Shown: piece after piece, positions 9,504 to 18,412 of the stretch
How positions within the stretch are numbered: the first letter of the stretch is position 1
Layout of the letters: every line of letters starts with the position of its first letter
NCBI RefSeq assembly: GCF_003259335.1
Contig: NZ_QLLL01000001.1
Span: 466,406-530,405, forward strand
DNA length: 64,000 bases
From: Chitinophaga skermanii
GTDB taxonomy: Bacteria; Bacteroidota; Bacteroidia; Chitinophagales; Chitinophagaceae
Direction of reading: 5' to 3'
Position numbers and translations under genes: made by a program
Notes under the pieces: generated by a model
Databases searched by the model: none
Told to the model about the DNA's origin: nothing
Seen by the model: only the letters and a program-made list of their open reading frames with translations

Positions 9504-10418
9504 TCATTCCTTGCGTGCAAGTTGCTTTCTAACACGCGTACGCGGTTGTTTGTGAATAACTGTATGTCGACGAAGAATAGGCGCTCCTATAGCGACATAC
9601 GGGGGAATGGCGAAAGTGCATGTTTTGTTGGAGATGGTAAATACTTTCGGGCGAATTTTTTTAACTGTTTGCGGTATAGGTTTCCACTCGGCTTTGTCGA
9701 ACACGTGGGTTATTTGCATGGCATTGCAGGTACCACCTTTTACCTTGTATGCGCGGTTGTTTTCAACATCTACGAATACAATGCCGATGGATACGAATAG
9801 GTGGCGATTGTCGTTGGGTTGGAAAGGTAATTGGAATATTTGTTCGGGTATAGATTGGTAGATGGATTGGTATTCGCTGGTTACGCAAGTGCTGTTATAG
9901 CTATATGTATCGAAGTTAATGGCGTGAATGGTGGCTATTAACTTGAAATGTGTACTGTTTTTAGGGGCGTGTACTTCGCTGCCTGCTTGGAATGCCGGGA
10001 TGGTTACTTGTGCATGCCCTTGTTGCCTATTTAACGCTACATGATAAGGCGCAGTAAACAGTCGGCGGAACTTTGTTTGACTGTTGAATTCGAAGCCTTT
10101 AAGCTGGGCTATATTGCCTGCCTCTACGGTGCGTTCGCCTAATGGATGTATGGTATCTTGCTTGAGAGTTTTGAATAATTGGGATGATAGCCTGCGGTAC
10201 ATGCCTTTATCGTTGATATATTCCATCGTTTCTTTAAAAGCGTGGCGTACGGCGGCGGCTGTAGTGGCCGCTCGGCCGAATTCTTTCCGTTGTGCACAAG
10301 TGCCTGCTCCCCAATTGGTAGAGGGCTTCTTATTGGCGGCGGCTAATAATGTTTGTAATGATTGAAGAAGAGCGAGTTGCTCGAGTAATTGCGGGGTTAG
10401 TTGTAGCGATTTACGCAT
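9504..10418 (-). CDS. Conserved hypothetical protein (Bacteroidota family of unknown function)
   Basis: This 304-residue basic protein has no signal peptide or membrane segment. The middle (EFGRAATTAAAVRHAFKETM, RLSSQLFKTLKQD, LKGFEFN, VTIPAFQAGSEVHAPKNSTH, FKLIATIHAINFD, YKVKGGTCNAMQI) resembles a family of about 260-residue hypothetical proteins that I recall as frequent and multicopy in Bacteroidota. I cannot name a domain or function. The C-terminus is rich in Arg and Lys (RTRVRKQLARKE). Several cysteines are present without a clear metal motif. It is transcribed alone, and a phased repeat array lies about 180 bp upstream in the same orientation. Confidence 0.7.
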   Translation of the reverse strand: MRKSLQLTPQLLEQLALLQSLQTLLAAANKKPSTNWGAGTCAQRKEFGRAATTAAAVRHAFKETMEYINDKGMYRRLSSQLFKTLKQDTIHPLGERTVEAGNIAQLKGFEFNSQTKFRRLFTAPYHVALNRQQGHAQVTIPAFQAGSEVHAPKNSTHFKLIATIHAINFDTYSYNSTCVTSEYQSIYQSIPEQIFQLPFQPNDNRHLFVSIGIVFVDVENNRAYKVKGGTCNAMQITHVFDKAEWKPIPQTVKKIRPKVFTISNKTCTFAIPPYVAIGAPILRRHTVIHKQPRTRVRKQLARKE

Positions 10419-10591
10419 AACAATGGCTTTTTTGTGGTTACAAAATGGATGTTGCTTTTACTTATTAAGATAAGCAAATTCTCCCGTATTTGCAAAGGTG
10501 TGGCAACATAATTTTGATTGGTTATCAACATGTAACCCACGGCAATACCACGGTGAAATAACGGCTTACAAGCGGGTGAAAATAAGGTAGT

Positions 10592-10665
10592 TATAAGCAA
10601 ACTACAGAGAAACTACAGAGAGATTACAGGGAAAGTACAGGGCGGGTACGGAGAATTTACAGGAA
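10592..10665 (-). repeat. Phased 11-bp degenerate repeat array A
   Basis: TAC triplets stand at 10603, 10614, 10625, 10636, 10647 and 10658, exactly 11 bp apart, with a degenerate TAT at 10592. On the minus strand each unit reads GTA + N4 + pyrimidine-rich end (for example GTAGTTTCTCT, GTACTTTCCCT). The rest of the 10419-10880 intergenic region holds no gene I can support. The array is upstream of, and co-oriented with, the gene ending at 9504. See the longer related array at 44983. Confidence 0.85.
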
Positions 10666-10880
10666 AGCATTCATTTACAAGTATTCTTCAATACTTAAGA
10701 TGGCACATGATTACAAGGTGGTCACTTGTTTGCATCCCTAACAATACACAAATTTACTTCAATTTCAACAAAGCTTAATAAGATAATATAATTGCATAAA
10801 ACTTTTTATTAATTTGGAACCTGAAAACCGGAATCGAACCTGGACCTGTGTACATCTTTTATTGAATAACCGTATCTCAC

Positions 10881-12533
10881 ATGGATCGTAGAGCATTTTT
10901 ATCTTTTGCCCCGCTATCTCCCAAAAAGGCTAAGAAACTTTCTTATGGCCGAACATTCTCAGGCGTTAATCTTTACAACGGCGAATGGACTACTGCGCAA
11001 GTGGTACATTTACTGAAGCGTGCCATGTTTGGTGCTACGCCCGCCGATGTAGCGTATTTTAAAACGCTAACGATGGACCAAGCGGTGGAAACATTACTGA
11101 ATATTTCTCCCATGCCTACGCCGCCTGTGAATAACTACAATGTAGACGGTTATTCCGATCCTACCGGGGTGGCTGCAGGTGCTACCTGGGTTACAGCACC
11201 CGAAGGTGATGAAGAGGTACAAACACGCCGGAAGAATTCTTATAAATATTGGTGGATTGGGTTAATGCTCAACCAACAACGTACCATCCACGAAAAAATG
11301 GTACTGTTCTGGCATAATCACTTCGCCACCGAAACCAATACCGTAAAAGATGGGCGCTATCTATACAATCATAACATCACCCTCCGCCAATACGCCCTTG
11401 GCAATTTCAAAGCCTTAACAAAGGCCGTTACGCTCGATCCCGCGATGTTGGTATACCTCAATGGTTATCTCAACGTGAAAACAGCGCCCGACGAAAACTA
11501 TGCGCGTGAACTACACGAATTATTCACCGTAGGTAAAGGGCCTGATTCCCATTTTACAGAACCCGATGTACAAGCCACGGCGCGTGTACTTACGGGCTAT
11601 AAAATCGATAAGGTAACCTGTAAATCTTACTTCGATGCTACTTTACATGATAGCACGAATAAGGAGTTCTCTACTTGGTACGGTAGCAAGGTTATTTCCG
11701 GGAAAACGGGCAATTTGGGTACTACCGAGCTTGACGATCTCCTCAATATCATCTTCTCACAAGCAGAAGTAGCCAAGTTTATCTGTCGAAAATTGTACCG
11801 CTTTTTCGTGTATTACGATATCGATCAATCGGTAGAAGATGAGGTGATTACACCTCTCGCTAACCTTTTCAGGCAGAACAACTACGAGATAAAACCCGTA
11901 TTGCAAGCTCTTTTCAAGAGCGAGCATTTTTACGATCCGTTGAATATGTCGTGCTTGATTAAAAGTCCGCTCGACTTTACAGTTGGCTTATGCCGTGAAT
12001 TCGGCGTAACCTTCCCCCCTGCCAGCAACTACAACGATGCATATGGTACATGGCAGGTGGTGCAGTACGCGGCTTCAATACAACAGCAAAACATTGGCGA
12101 CCCGCCGGGTGTATCGGGTTGGGAAGCTTACTACCAAGAACCGCAGTTCCACGAGCTATGGATTAATACCGATACCTTGCCTAAACGTAACCAATTCAGC
12201 GATTTAGCCATTTCAATTGGGTATACCATCGGTGGGCATACGGTTACCATTGATCCTATCGACTTTGCGAAGCATTTACCCGATCCTAGTGATCCTATTA
12301 AGCTGGTAAGCGATTCGCTCGATATCTTGTACAGGATGGGTGTTTCAACAGAAACGAAAACCTTCTTGAAAGACATGATTCTACTAACAGGTACTGAAAC
12401 CGATTACTATTGGACGAATGCTTGGAATGCATATGAATCGAACCCCGATATGGCCAACAAAGACGTTGTATTAAAACGTTTACAAGCCCTGTACAAATAC
12501 ATCATGAACCTATCCGAATATCAATTAGCGTAA
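10881..12533 (+). CDS. DUF1800 family protein
   Basis: This 550-residue protein belongs to the DUF1800 family. Recognisable features are HLLKRAMFGATPADVAYF near residue 48, the MVLFWHNHFATE motif near residue 140, NYARELHELFTVG near 210, and the GDPPGVSGWEAY block near 410. The N-terminus MDRRAFLSFAPLS looks like a twin-arginine motif, but it is followed by a lysine-rich stretch, not a hydrophobic core, so export is uncertain. DUF1800 genes are usually paired with DUF1501 genes, as here (next gene 22 bp downstream). The family function is unknown. Confidence 0.88.
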   Translation: MDRRAFLSFAPLSPKKAKKLSYGRTFSGVNLYNGEWTTAQVVHLLKRAMFGATPADVAYFKTLTMDQAVETLLNISPMPTPPVNNYNVDGYSDPTGVAAGATWVTAPEGDEEVQTRRKNSYKYWWIGLMLNQQRTIHEKMVLFWHNHFATETNTVKDGRYLYNHNITLRQYALGNFKALTKAVTLDPAMLVYLNGYLNVKTAPDENYARELHELFTVGKGPDSHFTEPDVQATARVLTGYKIDKVTCKSYFDATLHDSTNKEFSTWYGSKVISGKTGNLGTTELDDLLNIIFSQAEVAKFICRKLYRFFVYYDIDQSVEDEVITPLANLFRQNNYEIKPVLQALFKSEHFYDPLNMSCLIKSPLDFTVGLCREFGVTFPPASNYNDAYGTWQVVQYAASIQQQNIGDPPGVSGWEAYYQEPQFHELWINTDTLPKRNQFSDLAISIGYTIGGHTVTIDPIDFAKHLPDPSDPIKLVSDSLDILYRMGVSTETKTFLKDMILLTGTETDYYWTNAWNAYESNPDMANKDVVLKRLQALYKYIMNLSEYQLA

Positions 12534-12555
12534 GCAGCGCTGCAAAAACCCTTTT

Positions 12556-14142
12556 ATGAAAAGAAGAGATTTTCTAAAATTAAGTGCGCCGGCAACGGTT
12601 TTACCTTCTTTTATCAATGGCTTTTCCATCAAAGCTTTCGGTGCTTCGCCGCTGTTAAACGCTTTGCAAGGTGCTGCTACGGATAACGATCACGTTTTAG
12701 TGATGATACAATTGAATGGTGGTAATGATGGTTTGAACATGGTGATTCCCTTGGATCAATATGGCAAATACCAAGCTGCCCGTACCAACATTGCCATTCA
12801 AGAAGGGAAAGTATTGAAGTTAGAAAAATATACCCGCGCTGGGTTGCACCCTTCTATGACGGGTGTACAGCGTTTATATAACGAAGGAAAAGTGTGCGTG
12901 GTACAAAGTGTGGGCTATCCTTCACCGAACTACTCTCACTTTAGGGCGACAGATATTTGGGTAACAGGTTCCGATGCCAACCAAGTACTTAGCACAGGCT
13001 GGGGCGGTAGGTATTTGAACTACGAATATCCCAATTACCCGAATGGCTTCCCCAATGCAGAAATGCCCGATCCATTGGCCATCCAGATTGGATCGATTGT
13101 ATCGCCGGCCTTCCAAGGACCAACGAATACGATGGCCATGGCGGTAACGAGTGCGACCGATTTCTATAATTTAATTAGCGGGAAGGAAGATCCTGTTCCC
13201 AATACAAAAGCGGGGAATGAATTGGCGTATATCCGCCTCATCGCGAAGCAAACCAATAAGTTCGCCGATTCCATTAAACTCGCGGCAGGTAAGGTAACAA
13301 ACCAAGGGCAATACCCTAAAAGCCATTTAGCAGAACAATTGAAAATTGTAGCGCGGTTGGTAGCAGGTGGTTTAAAAACTCGTTTGTACATGGTAAGCAT
13401 GGGTGGTTTCGATACACATGCAAACCAAACCAATGCAGGCGATACATCTACGGGGATGCACGCGAACTTAATGGAGCAATTATCGTCGTCGATCGATGCC
13501 TTCATGAAGGATTTAACGAACCTAAAAGCGTCGAAGCGCGTGGTGGGTATGACGTTCAGTGAATTCGGGCGAAGGATTAAATCTAACGGCAGTATGGGTA
13601 CCGACCATGGTGCATCTGCGCCGATGATTATATTTGGCGATTATGTACAGTCGGGCGTATTGGGGAATACCCCAACCATGCCAGATGCCGCATCAGTGAA
13701 CGATAACATACCGATGCAGTACGATTTCCGTTCTGTTTATGGTTCTTTGTTAGAACAATGGTTCTGTGTAAATAACGGCGACTTACAAACGATTTTGCTG
13801 CGGAACTACCAAAGCTTGCCGATCGTAAGGCCACAAGCTTGTGGCTTGGTAACGGGTGTAGATCCAGACCCGAATCAAACCGCCGGTACGAACATCATTA
13901 CCAATTATCCTAACCCGTTCACTACTAAAACCAATATCACCTATATTACACAAGGCGGGCATACCTTGGTGCAAATTTTTGATACCATGGGCCGCATGAT
14001 TCATACTTTAGTGGATAGGATACACGTGGCAGGTACGTATAACTTGGTGTTTGACGGGGAAAGATTACCAACGGGTGTTTATTATGCACGTTTCCAGAAT
14101 GGGATGGTGCAGCAAGTACGTACAATGTTAAAAGTAAGATAG
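12556..14142 (+). CDS. DUF1501 family protein with Tat signal and type IX sorting domain
   Basis: This 528-residue protein starts with a Tat-type signal (MKRRDFLKLSAPATVLPSF). The DUF1501 body has an alkaline-phosphatase-superfamily feel: MIQLNGGNDGLNMVIP near residue 52, VSMGGFDTHANQ near 280 and GMTFSEFGRRIKSNGSMGTD near 330. The last ~80 residues form a Por_Secre_tail-like C-terminal domain (NYPNPFTTKTNITY, GVYYARFQNG), the type IX secretion sorting signal. It is co-transcribed with DUF1800. Export to the surface through Tat and then T9SS is inferred; the enzymatic activity is unknown. Confidence 0.88.
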   Translation: MKRRDFLKLSAPATVLPSFINGFSIKAFGASPLLNALQGAATDNDHVLVMIQLNGGNDGLNMVIPLDQYGKYQAARTNIAIQEGKVLKLEKYTRAGLHPSMTGVQRLYNEGKVCVVQSVGYPSPNYSHFRATDIWVTGSDANQVLSTGWGGRYLNYEYPNYPNGFPNAEMPDPLAIQIGSIVSPAFQGPTNTMAMAVTSATDFYNLISGKEDPVPNTKAGNELAYIRLIAKQTNKFADSIKLAAGKVTNQGQYPKSHLAEQLKIVARLVAGGLKTRLYMVSMGGFDTHANQTNAGDTSTGMHANLMEQLSSSIDAFMKDLTNLKASKRVVGMTFSEFGRRIKSNGSMGTDHGASAPMIIFGDYVQSGVLGNTPTMPDAASVNDNIPMQYDFRSVYGSLLEQWFCVNNGDLQTILLRNYQSLPIVRPQACGLVTGVDPDPNQTAGTNIITNYPNPFTTKTNITYITQGGHTLVQIFDTMGRMIHTLVDRIHVAGTYNLVFDGERLPTGVYYARFQNGMVQQVRTMLKVR

Positions 14143-14156
14143 ATGGTGCAACATTG

Positions 14157-14185
14157 TTGCAAATAATTAAAATTTCGTATTTTCG
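14157..14185 (+). promoter_or_regulatory. Promoter candidate for the small exported gene
   Basis: TTG, then 18 bases, then TATTTTCG, one base from TAnnTTTG. It sits 17 bp before the GTG start at 14203. Confidence 0.5.
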
Positions 14186-14202
14186 CAGCATAATTCGTAC
14201 GC

Positions 14203-14529
14203 GTGAAGAAATTTTTATATCAGAAAATATGGTCACTTTTCCTATTGGCTGTGTTTGCATTCCATGCAACGCCAAGGGAATTTGTGCATTTATTTGCTGA
14301 TCACTGCGATACGAAGCACGAGAAAATCGAGGGTACGATCATAGACCTTCCGCACAAGCACTGTGACTTTTTGCAGATTGGGTATTCGCCGGTAGATGTT
14401 TACCAGGTGACTTACCTTCCAATTGTGGCAGTAACGGATTGGTATTATGCAGTACCTACTTATCCTCACCAAGTTCCAGCAGTTACTTGGAACCTTCCTC
14501 TACGCGCCCCACCCGCTACGGTGGCATAA
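14203..14529 (+). CDS. Small exported His/Cys-containing protein, probably metal-related
   Basis: This 108-residue protein has a GTG start and a hydrophobic signal (about residues 9-20). It carries two clusters of potential metal ligands: HLFADHCDTKH at 29-39 and HKHCDF at 51-56. I do not recognise a named family. Small proteins of this type with HC pairs occur upstream of TonB receptors in metal loci of Bacteroidota, and here it precedes such a receptor by 149 bp. A periplasmic copper- or zinc-handling role is inference. The C-terminal half is rich in aromatic residues and proline with no further motif. Confidence 0.6.
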   Translation: MKKFLYQKIWSLFLLAVFAFHATPREFVHLFADHCDTKHEKIEGTIIDLPHKHCDFLQIGYSPVDVYQVTYLPIVAVTDWYYAVPTYPHQVPAVTWNLPLRAPPATVA

Positions 14530-14678
14530 TACACTATTTATTATCTATCATTTTGTTTGAAAAAAAGGAAGAGGTGCAGTGATGTGTTCACTGGCGCGTC
14601 TTATGATTCTATCAAGCGTACCCATTTTGCATGGAGGTATTATACCATGATGATGGCTACACGTCCCGCATTTTGTTT

Positions 14679-17024
14679 ATGAACATGATTCAACGCGTGG
14701 TTAGTTTACTCGCGCTATGCCTGCTATTTGTGCGTACGGGTTATGCACAATGTACTTATACTTTGAGTGGAAAAATTACTGATAGTCAAACGAACGAAGC
14801 GTTAATTGGCGCTACCATTGGCGTTGTTGAAACACAGCAAGCCACAGCTACCGACGAGCGCGGGTTTTACAAGTTGAATGGACTTTGCGCCGGTACTTAC
14901 ACTATTCGTGTGATGCATATTGGTTGTAAAACGTACCAGTTCTCGTACACAGTGGCGGGAGATGGTAAGCGTAATATCCAGCTTGAGCATGCTATTAGTG
15001 AATTACAGGGCATTACGGTGGCCGGGGTATCGAGTCAAAAATCGATGTCGGGCCCGGTATCGGAGGTGAGTGGTAAAACATTGGAAAAAGTACGTGGCCT
15101 TTCTTTAGCGGAATCGTTGAAGGATGTGAATGGCGTTACCATGTTAAGCACAGGTGCTACCGTATCGAAGCCGATTATTAACGGGTTGCATAGTAACCGG
15201 GTATTGATTTACAACAACGGTGTTCGCCAAGAAGGGCAACAATGGGGTACAGATCATGCCCCGGAAGTTGATCCATTTATTGCGAATAAGCTCGTGGTGA
15301 TCAAAGGTGCGAACGCGATTCGTTATGGTGGTGATGCTGTGGGGGGTGTTATTTTGGTAGAACCGAAACCCTTGCCAACCACGCCGGGTATTAGTGGCGA
15401 GTTGAACTTGGGTGCTTTTTCAAACAATAGAATGGGTGTAACGTCGGCTACGGTGGAAGGGAACTTTGCGAAGATCCCGGCATTAAGTTGGCGCGTACAG
15501 GGTACATTGAGGAAAGGCGGAACGTATAGAGCGCCGGGATATTGGTTAGACAATACAGGCATGGAAGAAAAGAACTTCTCGTTGGCTACAGGTTGGCGGA
15601 AGGAGAAATATGGATTGGAGTTATTTTATAGCCAGTTTAACACCAATATAGGCGTATTTACAGGCTCGCACATAGGTAACCGGAAGGATTTGGAGGAAAC
15701 GATTAAAAGGGACCGTCCTTTACCGGAATTTACCCATGGTTTCTCGTACGATATTAACCGCCCGATGCAAACGGCAGAACACGAACTGTTCAAAGCGAAA
15801 GCGTATTTGAATACCGGCAAAATTGGGAAGATCAACCTCGATTTTTCGCGCCAGTTCAACTACCGCGATGAATTGGATCGTAACTCCGCTTTATCGGTAA
15901 ATAACTTGAAATTGAACTTAACCACCTATACAGCTAACCTTGCTTGGGATCATTACAACTGGCATGGCTTACGTGGAACAATTGGGGCTACGGGTACTTA
16001 CCAAAGGAACCATTACCAATCGCGTATGTTCATTCCGAATTATGAGTCGATAGCATGGGGTGTTTTTGCGGCAGAGAAATGGGAAAGCAAAAACAACCAA
16101 TGGATGTTGGAAGGTGCCATTCGATATGATAATAAGTCGTATACCGACGTGCACGATAATTTACACGAGAAGAATTTTAGGGACCGCGATTTTGCCGGTT
16201 TAACCGGAACATTAGGCGCCACTTGGTATCCTAATCAACGTACCACCATCGCTTTCAATGCCACCAACGTATACCGTGTGCCGGGGCCGAATGAATTGTA
16301 TGCATACGGCATACACCATGGTACCGCCATGTTTGAAGAAGGTGACAGGAACTTGAAAGCAGAGCAAGGTATAAAAATGAACCTCAGCGGTAACTATAAA
16401 ATCTCCGACAATTTCGAGGCCGACGTAGTAGTGTATTATAATAGGTTTCAAAACTTCATCTTCTTGCAACTCACGGATAGTTTGCAAGGCAGCGTAAGAG
16501 GATTTTTCCCATATGCATACTACACCCAAGCCAATGTGAATATGAAAGGAGTAGATGCACAAATTCGCTGGCACTTCTTACCTAAATGGCAATTCAGTTC
16601 CAAAGCATCCATCTTACGCGCCCGCAACGAAGACATCAACGATTGGTTGATATCCATGCCATCCGACAGGTTTACGCAAGATTTGACGTTCTATCCTGGC
16701 GATACGAAGCGTTTGAAGGATAGTTATTTCTCGTTAACTGTTAGCAGCGTAACGAAACAAACACGTGTACCGTTTGAAGCAAATGACAAAGGGGAGAATA
16801 AGTTGGATTTAATGGCACCACCGAATGCATATACCTTGGTGAACCTGGAAGCAGGCACCGACTGGCACTTAGGTAAACGCCCGATAGGTTTCATTTTGGG
16901 GGCAAGTAACTTGCTTAACCAAAAGTACCGCGAGTACTTAAACACCTTCCGTTATTTTGCCGATGATCCAGGTATTAACGTGTATTTAAAAGTAAAAGTT
17001 CCTTTTACAATCACTAAAAAATAA
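14679..17024 (+). CDS. TonB-dependent receptor with carboxypeptidase-like domain
   Basis: This is a 781-residue outer-membrane receptor. I chose the ATG at 14679, which gives a normal signal peptide (MNMIQRVVSLLALCLLFV...YAQ); an upstream start at 14631 adds 16 polar residues. A CarboxypepD_reg-like domain (LSGKITDSQTNEALIGATIG) is followed by a plug (AESLKDVNGVTMLSTGATVS, INGLHSNRVLIYNNGVRQEG, WGTDHAPEVDPF, NAIRYGGDAVGGVILVEPKP) and a barrel to the C-terminus. No STN domain, so no FecR signalling. The plug type resembles receptors for metals or chelates. Neighbours (a His/Cys protein upstream, a lipoprotein downstream) support a metal uptake or sensing role, but the substrate is not proven. 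Confidence 0.88.
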   Translation: MNMIQRVVSLLALCLLFVRTGYAQCTYTLSGKITDSQTNEALIGATIGVVETQQATATDERGFYKLNGLCAGTYTIRVMHIGCKTYQFSYTVAGDGKRNIQLEHAISELQGITVAGVSSQKSMSGPVSEVSGKTLEKVRGLSLAESLKDVNGVTMLSTGATVSKPIINGLHSNRVLIYNNGVRQEGQQWGTDHAPEVDPFIANKLVVIKGANAIRYGGDAVGGVILVEPKPLPTTPGISGELNLGAFSNNRMGVTSATVEGNFAKIPALSWRVQGTLRKGGTYRAPGYWLDNTGMEEKNFSLATGWRKEKYGLELFYSQFNTNIGVFTGSHIGNRKDLEETIKRDRPLPEFTHGFSYDINRPMQTAEHELFKAKAYLNTGKIGKINLDFSRQFNYRDELDRNSALSVNNLKLNLTTYTANLAWDHYNWHGLRGTIGATGTYQRNHYQSRMFIPNYESIAWGVFAAEKWESKNNQWMLEGAIRYDNKSYTDVHDNLHEKNFRDRDFAGLTGTLGATWYPNQRTTIAFNATNVYRVPGPNELYAYGIHHGTAMFEEGDRNLKAEQGIKMNLSGNYKISDNFEADVVVYYNRFQNFIFLQLTDSLQGSVRGFFPYAYYTQANVNMKGVDAQIRWHFLPKWQFSSKASILRARNEDINDWLISMPSDRFTQDLTFYPGDTKRLKDSYFSLTVSSVTKQTRVPFEANDKGENKLDLMAPPNAYTLVNLEAGTDWHLGKRPIGFILGASNLLNQKYREYLNTFRYFADDPGINVYLKVKVPFTITKK

Positions 17025-17063
17025 CATCGAGCTACCACTCAACTCACACTCAAATTATTAGTT

Positions 17064-17648
17064 ATGTTAAAAAGATTCTCTACCCTGGCGATGATTGTAT
17101 TGGGTACTTCATTATTCTTCACTGCTTGTAAGAAAGAAGACGATAATGATCCTACTGAAAATGCCAACGAAGAAATCACTACACTGAAACTCACTTTTGT
17201 TAATAACGCGAATGCAGCAGATAAAGTAGTAGCCAATTGGCGTGATATCGATGGTATTGGTGGTAATGCTCCAACAATCGATTCAGTTATTTTAAAAGCA
17301 AATACAACTTACACTGTTTATACGGATGTGTACGATGAAAGGGTAAGCCCTGTCGACACTGTTACAGCCGAAATTATTAAAGAAGGAATCGAGCACCGTG
17401 TGTTCCACCTTTTCTTCGCTACTGCCAATTCCAGCGTTGCTGATGCATTGACAAACGTAGCTACCGTTACACCGTTGGATAAAGACGAGAAAGGATTACC
17501 ATTAGGTTTAGAAAACACCATTGCAACGAAAGGTGCATTTAAAGGGGTTTACCGCGTGATTATTCGTCACCAACCGGGCGCTAAAGACGGTACTTTTGCA
17601 CCAGGATCTACCGATGTTGATACTGAATTCCCATTCGCTATCAAATAA
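17064..17648 (+). CDS. Lipoprotein (family often labelled type 1 periplasmic-binding-fold)
   Basis: This 194-residue protein has a lipobox (IVLGTSLFFTACKKEDD; Cys at about residue 22) followed by an acidic linker. The domain reads ITTLKLTFVNNANAADKVVA...DIDGIGGNAPTIDSVILKA and resembles lipoproteins of Bacteroidota that databases often call type 1 periplasmic binding fold superfamily; this label is from memory. It starts 39 bp after the TonB receptor and ends at a strong terminator, so the pair probably forms one operon. An accessory, ligand-handling role at the cell envelope is inferred. Confidence 0.72.
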   Translation: MLKRFSTLAMIVLGTSLFFTACKKEDDNDPTENANEEITTLKLTFVNNANAADKVVANWRDIDGIGGNAPTIDSVILKANTTYTVYTDVYDERVSPVDTVTAEIIKEGIEHRVFHLFFATANSSVADALTNVATVTPLDKDEKGLPLGLENTIATKGAFKGVYRVIIRHQPGAKDGTFAPGSTDVDTEFPFAIK

Positions 17649-17673
17649 GTTGATTGTATAAATGGATTACGGG

Positions 17674-17696
17674 AGAGGGCCTTAGGGCCCTTTTCG
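17674..17696 (+). terminator. Terminator of the TonB receptor/lipoprotein operon
   Basis: AGGGCC pairs with GGCCCT across TTAG and is followed by TTTTC. Confidence 0.75.
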
Positions 17697-17860
17697 TGTT
17701 TTTAGGAAATGCCTTTTATCCAAAAATGCATCCCTTTACGACATTTAGTATCAAGTAAACTACAAAAACAATAATTTTGTATGATTGCCTTTTGGAAGGC
17801 AAGGATTGTTTGTTACAAAAGAAGTTATCTGGCAAACTGCTCAGATTTTGGATGAAAAGG

Positions 17861-17884
17861 AAAAGGGCCGTTTTTACGGCCCTT
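17861..17884 (-). terminator. Terminator of the DUF983 gene
   Basis: AAGGGCCGT pairs with ACGGCCCTT over a 4-base loop. On the minus strand it is followed by a T-rich run and lies 29 bp beyond the DUF983 stop. Confidence 0.75.
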
Positions 17885-17912
17885 GATTGTTATAGTGAGT
17901 TGATATAATCGT

Positions 17913-18335
17913 TTATTCATTGGGAGCACCCGGCAATGATGCGGTAGATTCATCATAATACACAAAGAAGTACAAGTAAATTACCCTGGAAATGCGCATG
18001 AGCCATGGTTGCAATAGAATGAGGATGACCCCGTTCACAATTAACCAATAAATGACGCTGTTATCTTGCCAAGAGAGCTTGAAAATCAATGCATACCATA
18101 TCAAGTTAAATACAGATAAGGCTACTCCTAAAGCATAACTTACATAGCCGGTGCCGAACCAGAAGCCCGTTTCCAACTCGAATTTTTGTCCACATACAGG
18201 GCAATTGTCGTACATGTTGAAAATCTTAGACATGCTCAAATGGAAGGCATTCTTTGTTTTAAACATATGACCACGCCTACAATGCGGGCATTTCATTTGG
18301 AGGATGCTTAAAAAATAGTTCGGGCGTTTACTCAT
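17913..18335 (-). CDS. DUF983 domain-containing membrane protein
   Basis: This 140-residue protein has two CxxC zinc-ribbon-like pairs at the N-terminus (MKCPHCRRGHMF near residue 14, NCPVCGQKFELE near 44) followed by two transmembrane helices (about 65-85 and 95-115). The arrangement is the DUF983 signature. The cytoplasmic zinc ribbon and membrane anchor are visible; the function is unknown. It lies downstream of the ABC exporter gene on the same strand, 77 bp apart. Confidence 0.85.
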   Translation of the reverse strand: MSKRPNYFLSILQMKCPHCRRGHMFKTKNAFHLSMSKIFNMYDNCPVCGQKFELETGFWFGTGYVSYALGVALSVFNLIWYALIFKLSWQDNSVIYWLIVNGVILILLQPWLMRISRVIYLYFFVYYDESTASLPGAPNE

Positions 18336-18412
18336 ATTTCTTGTTACGGGTTTAAGCCTGCAATTTACTTTGTAAATGACGCCGAAAAATTGATTTTCGT
18401 CATTTTACAATA

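Noticed and set aside
10815..10845. Minus-strand GGTTCGATTCC, like a tRNA T-loop
   Set aside because: The flanking stem does not pair, no anticodon arm or acceptor partner is found upstream, and the sequence lies in the leader of the DUF1800 gene. A tRNA or an att remnant cannot be supported.
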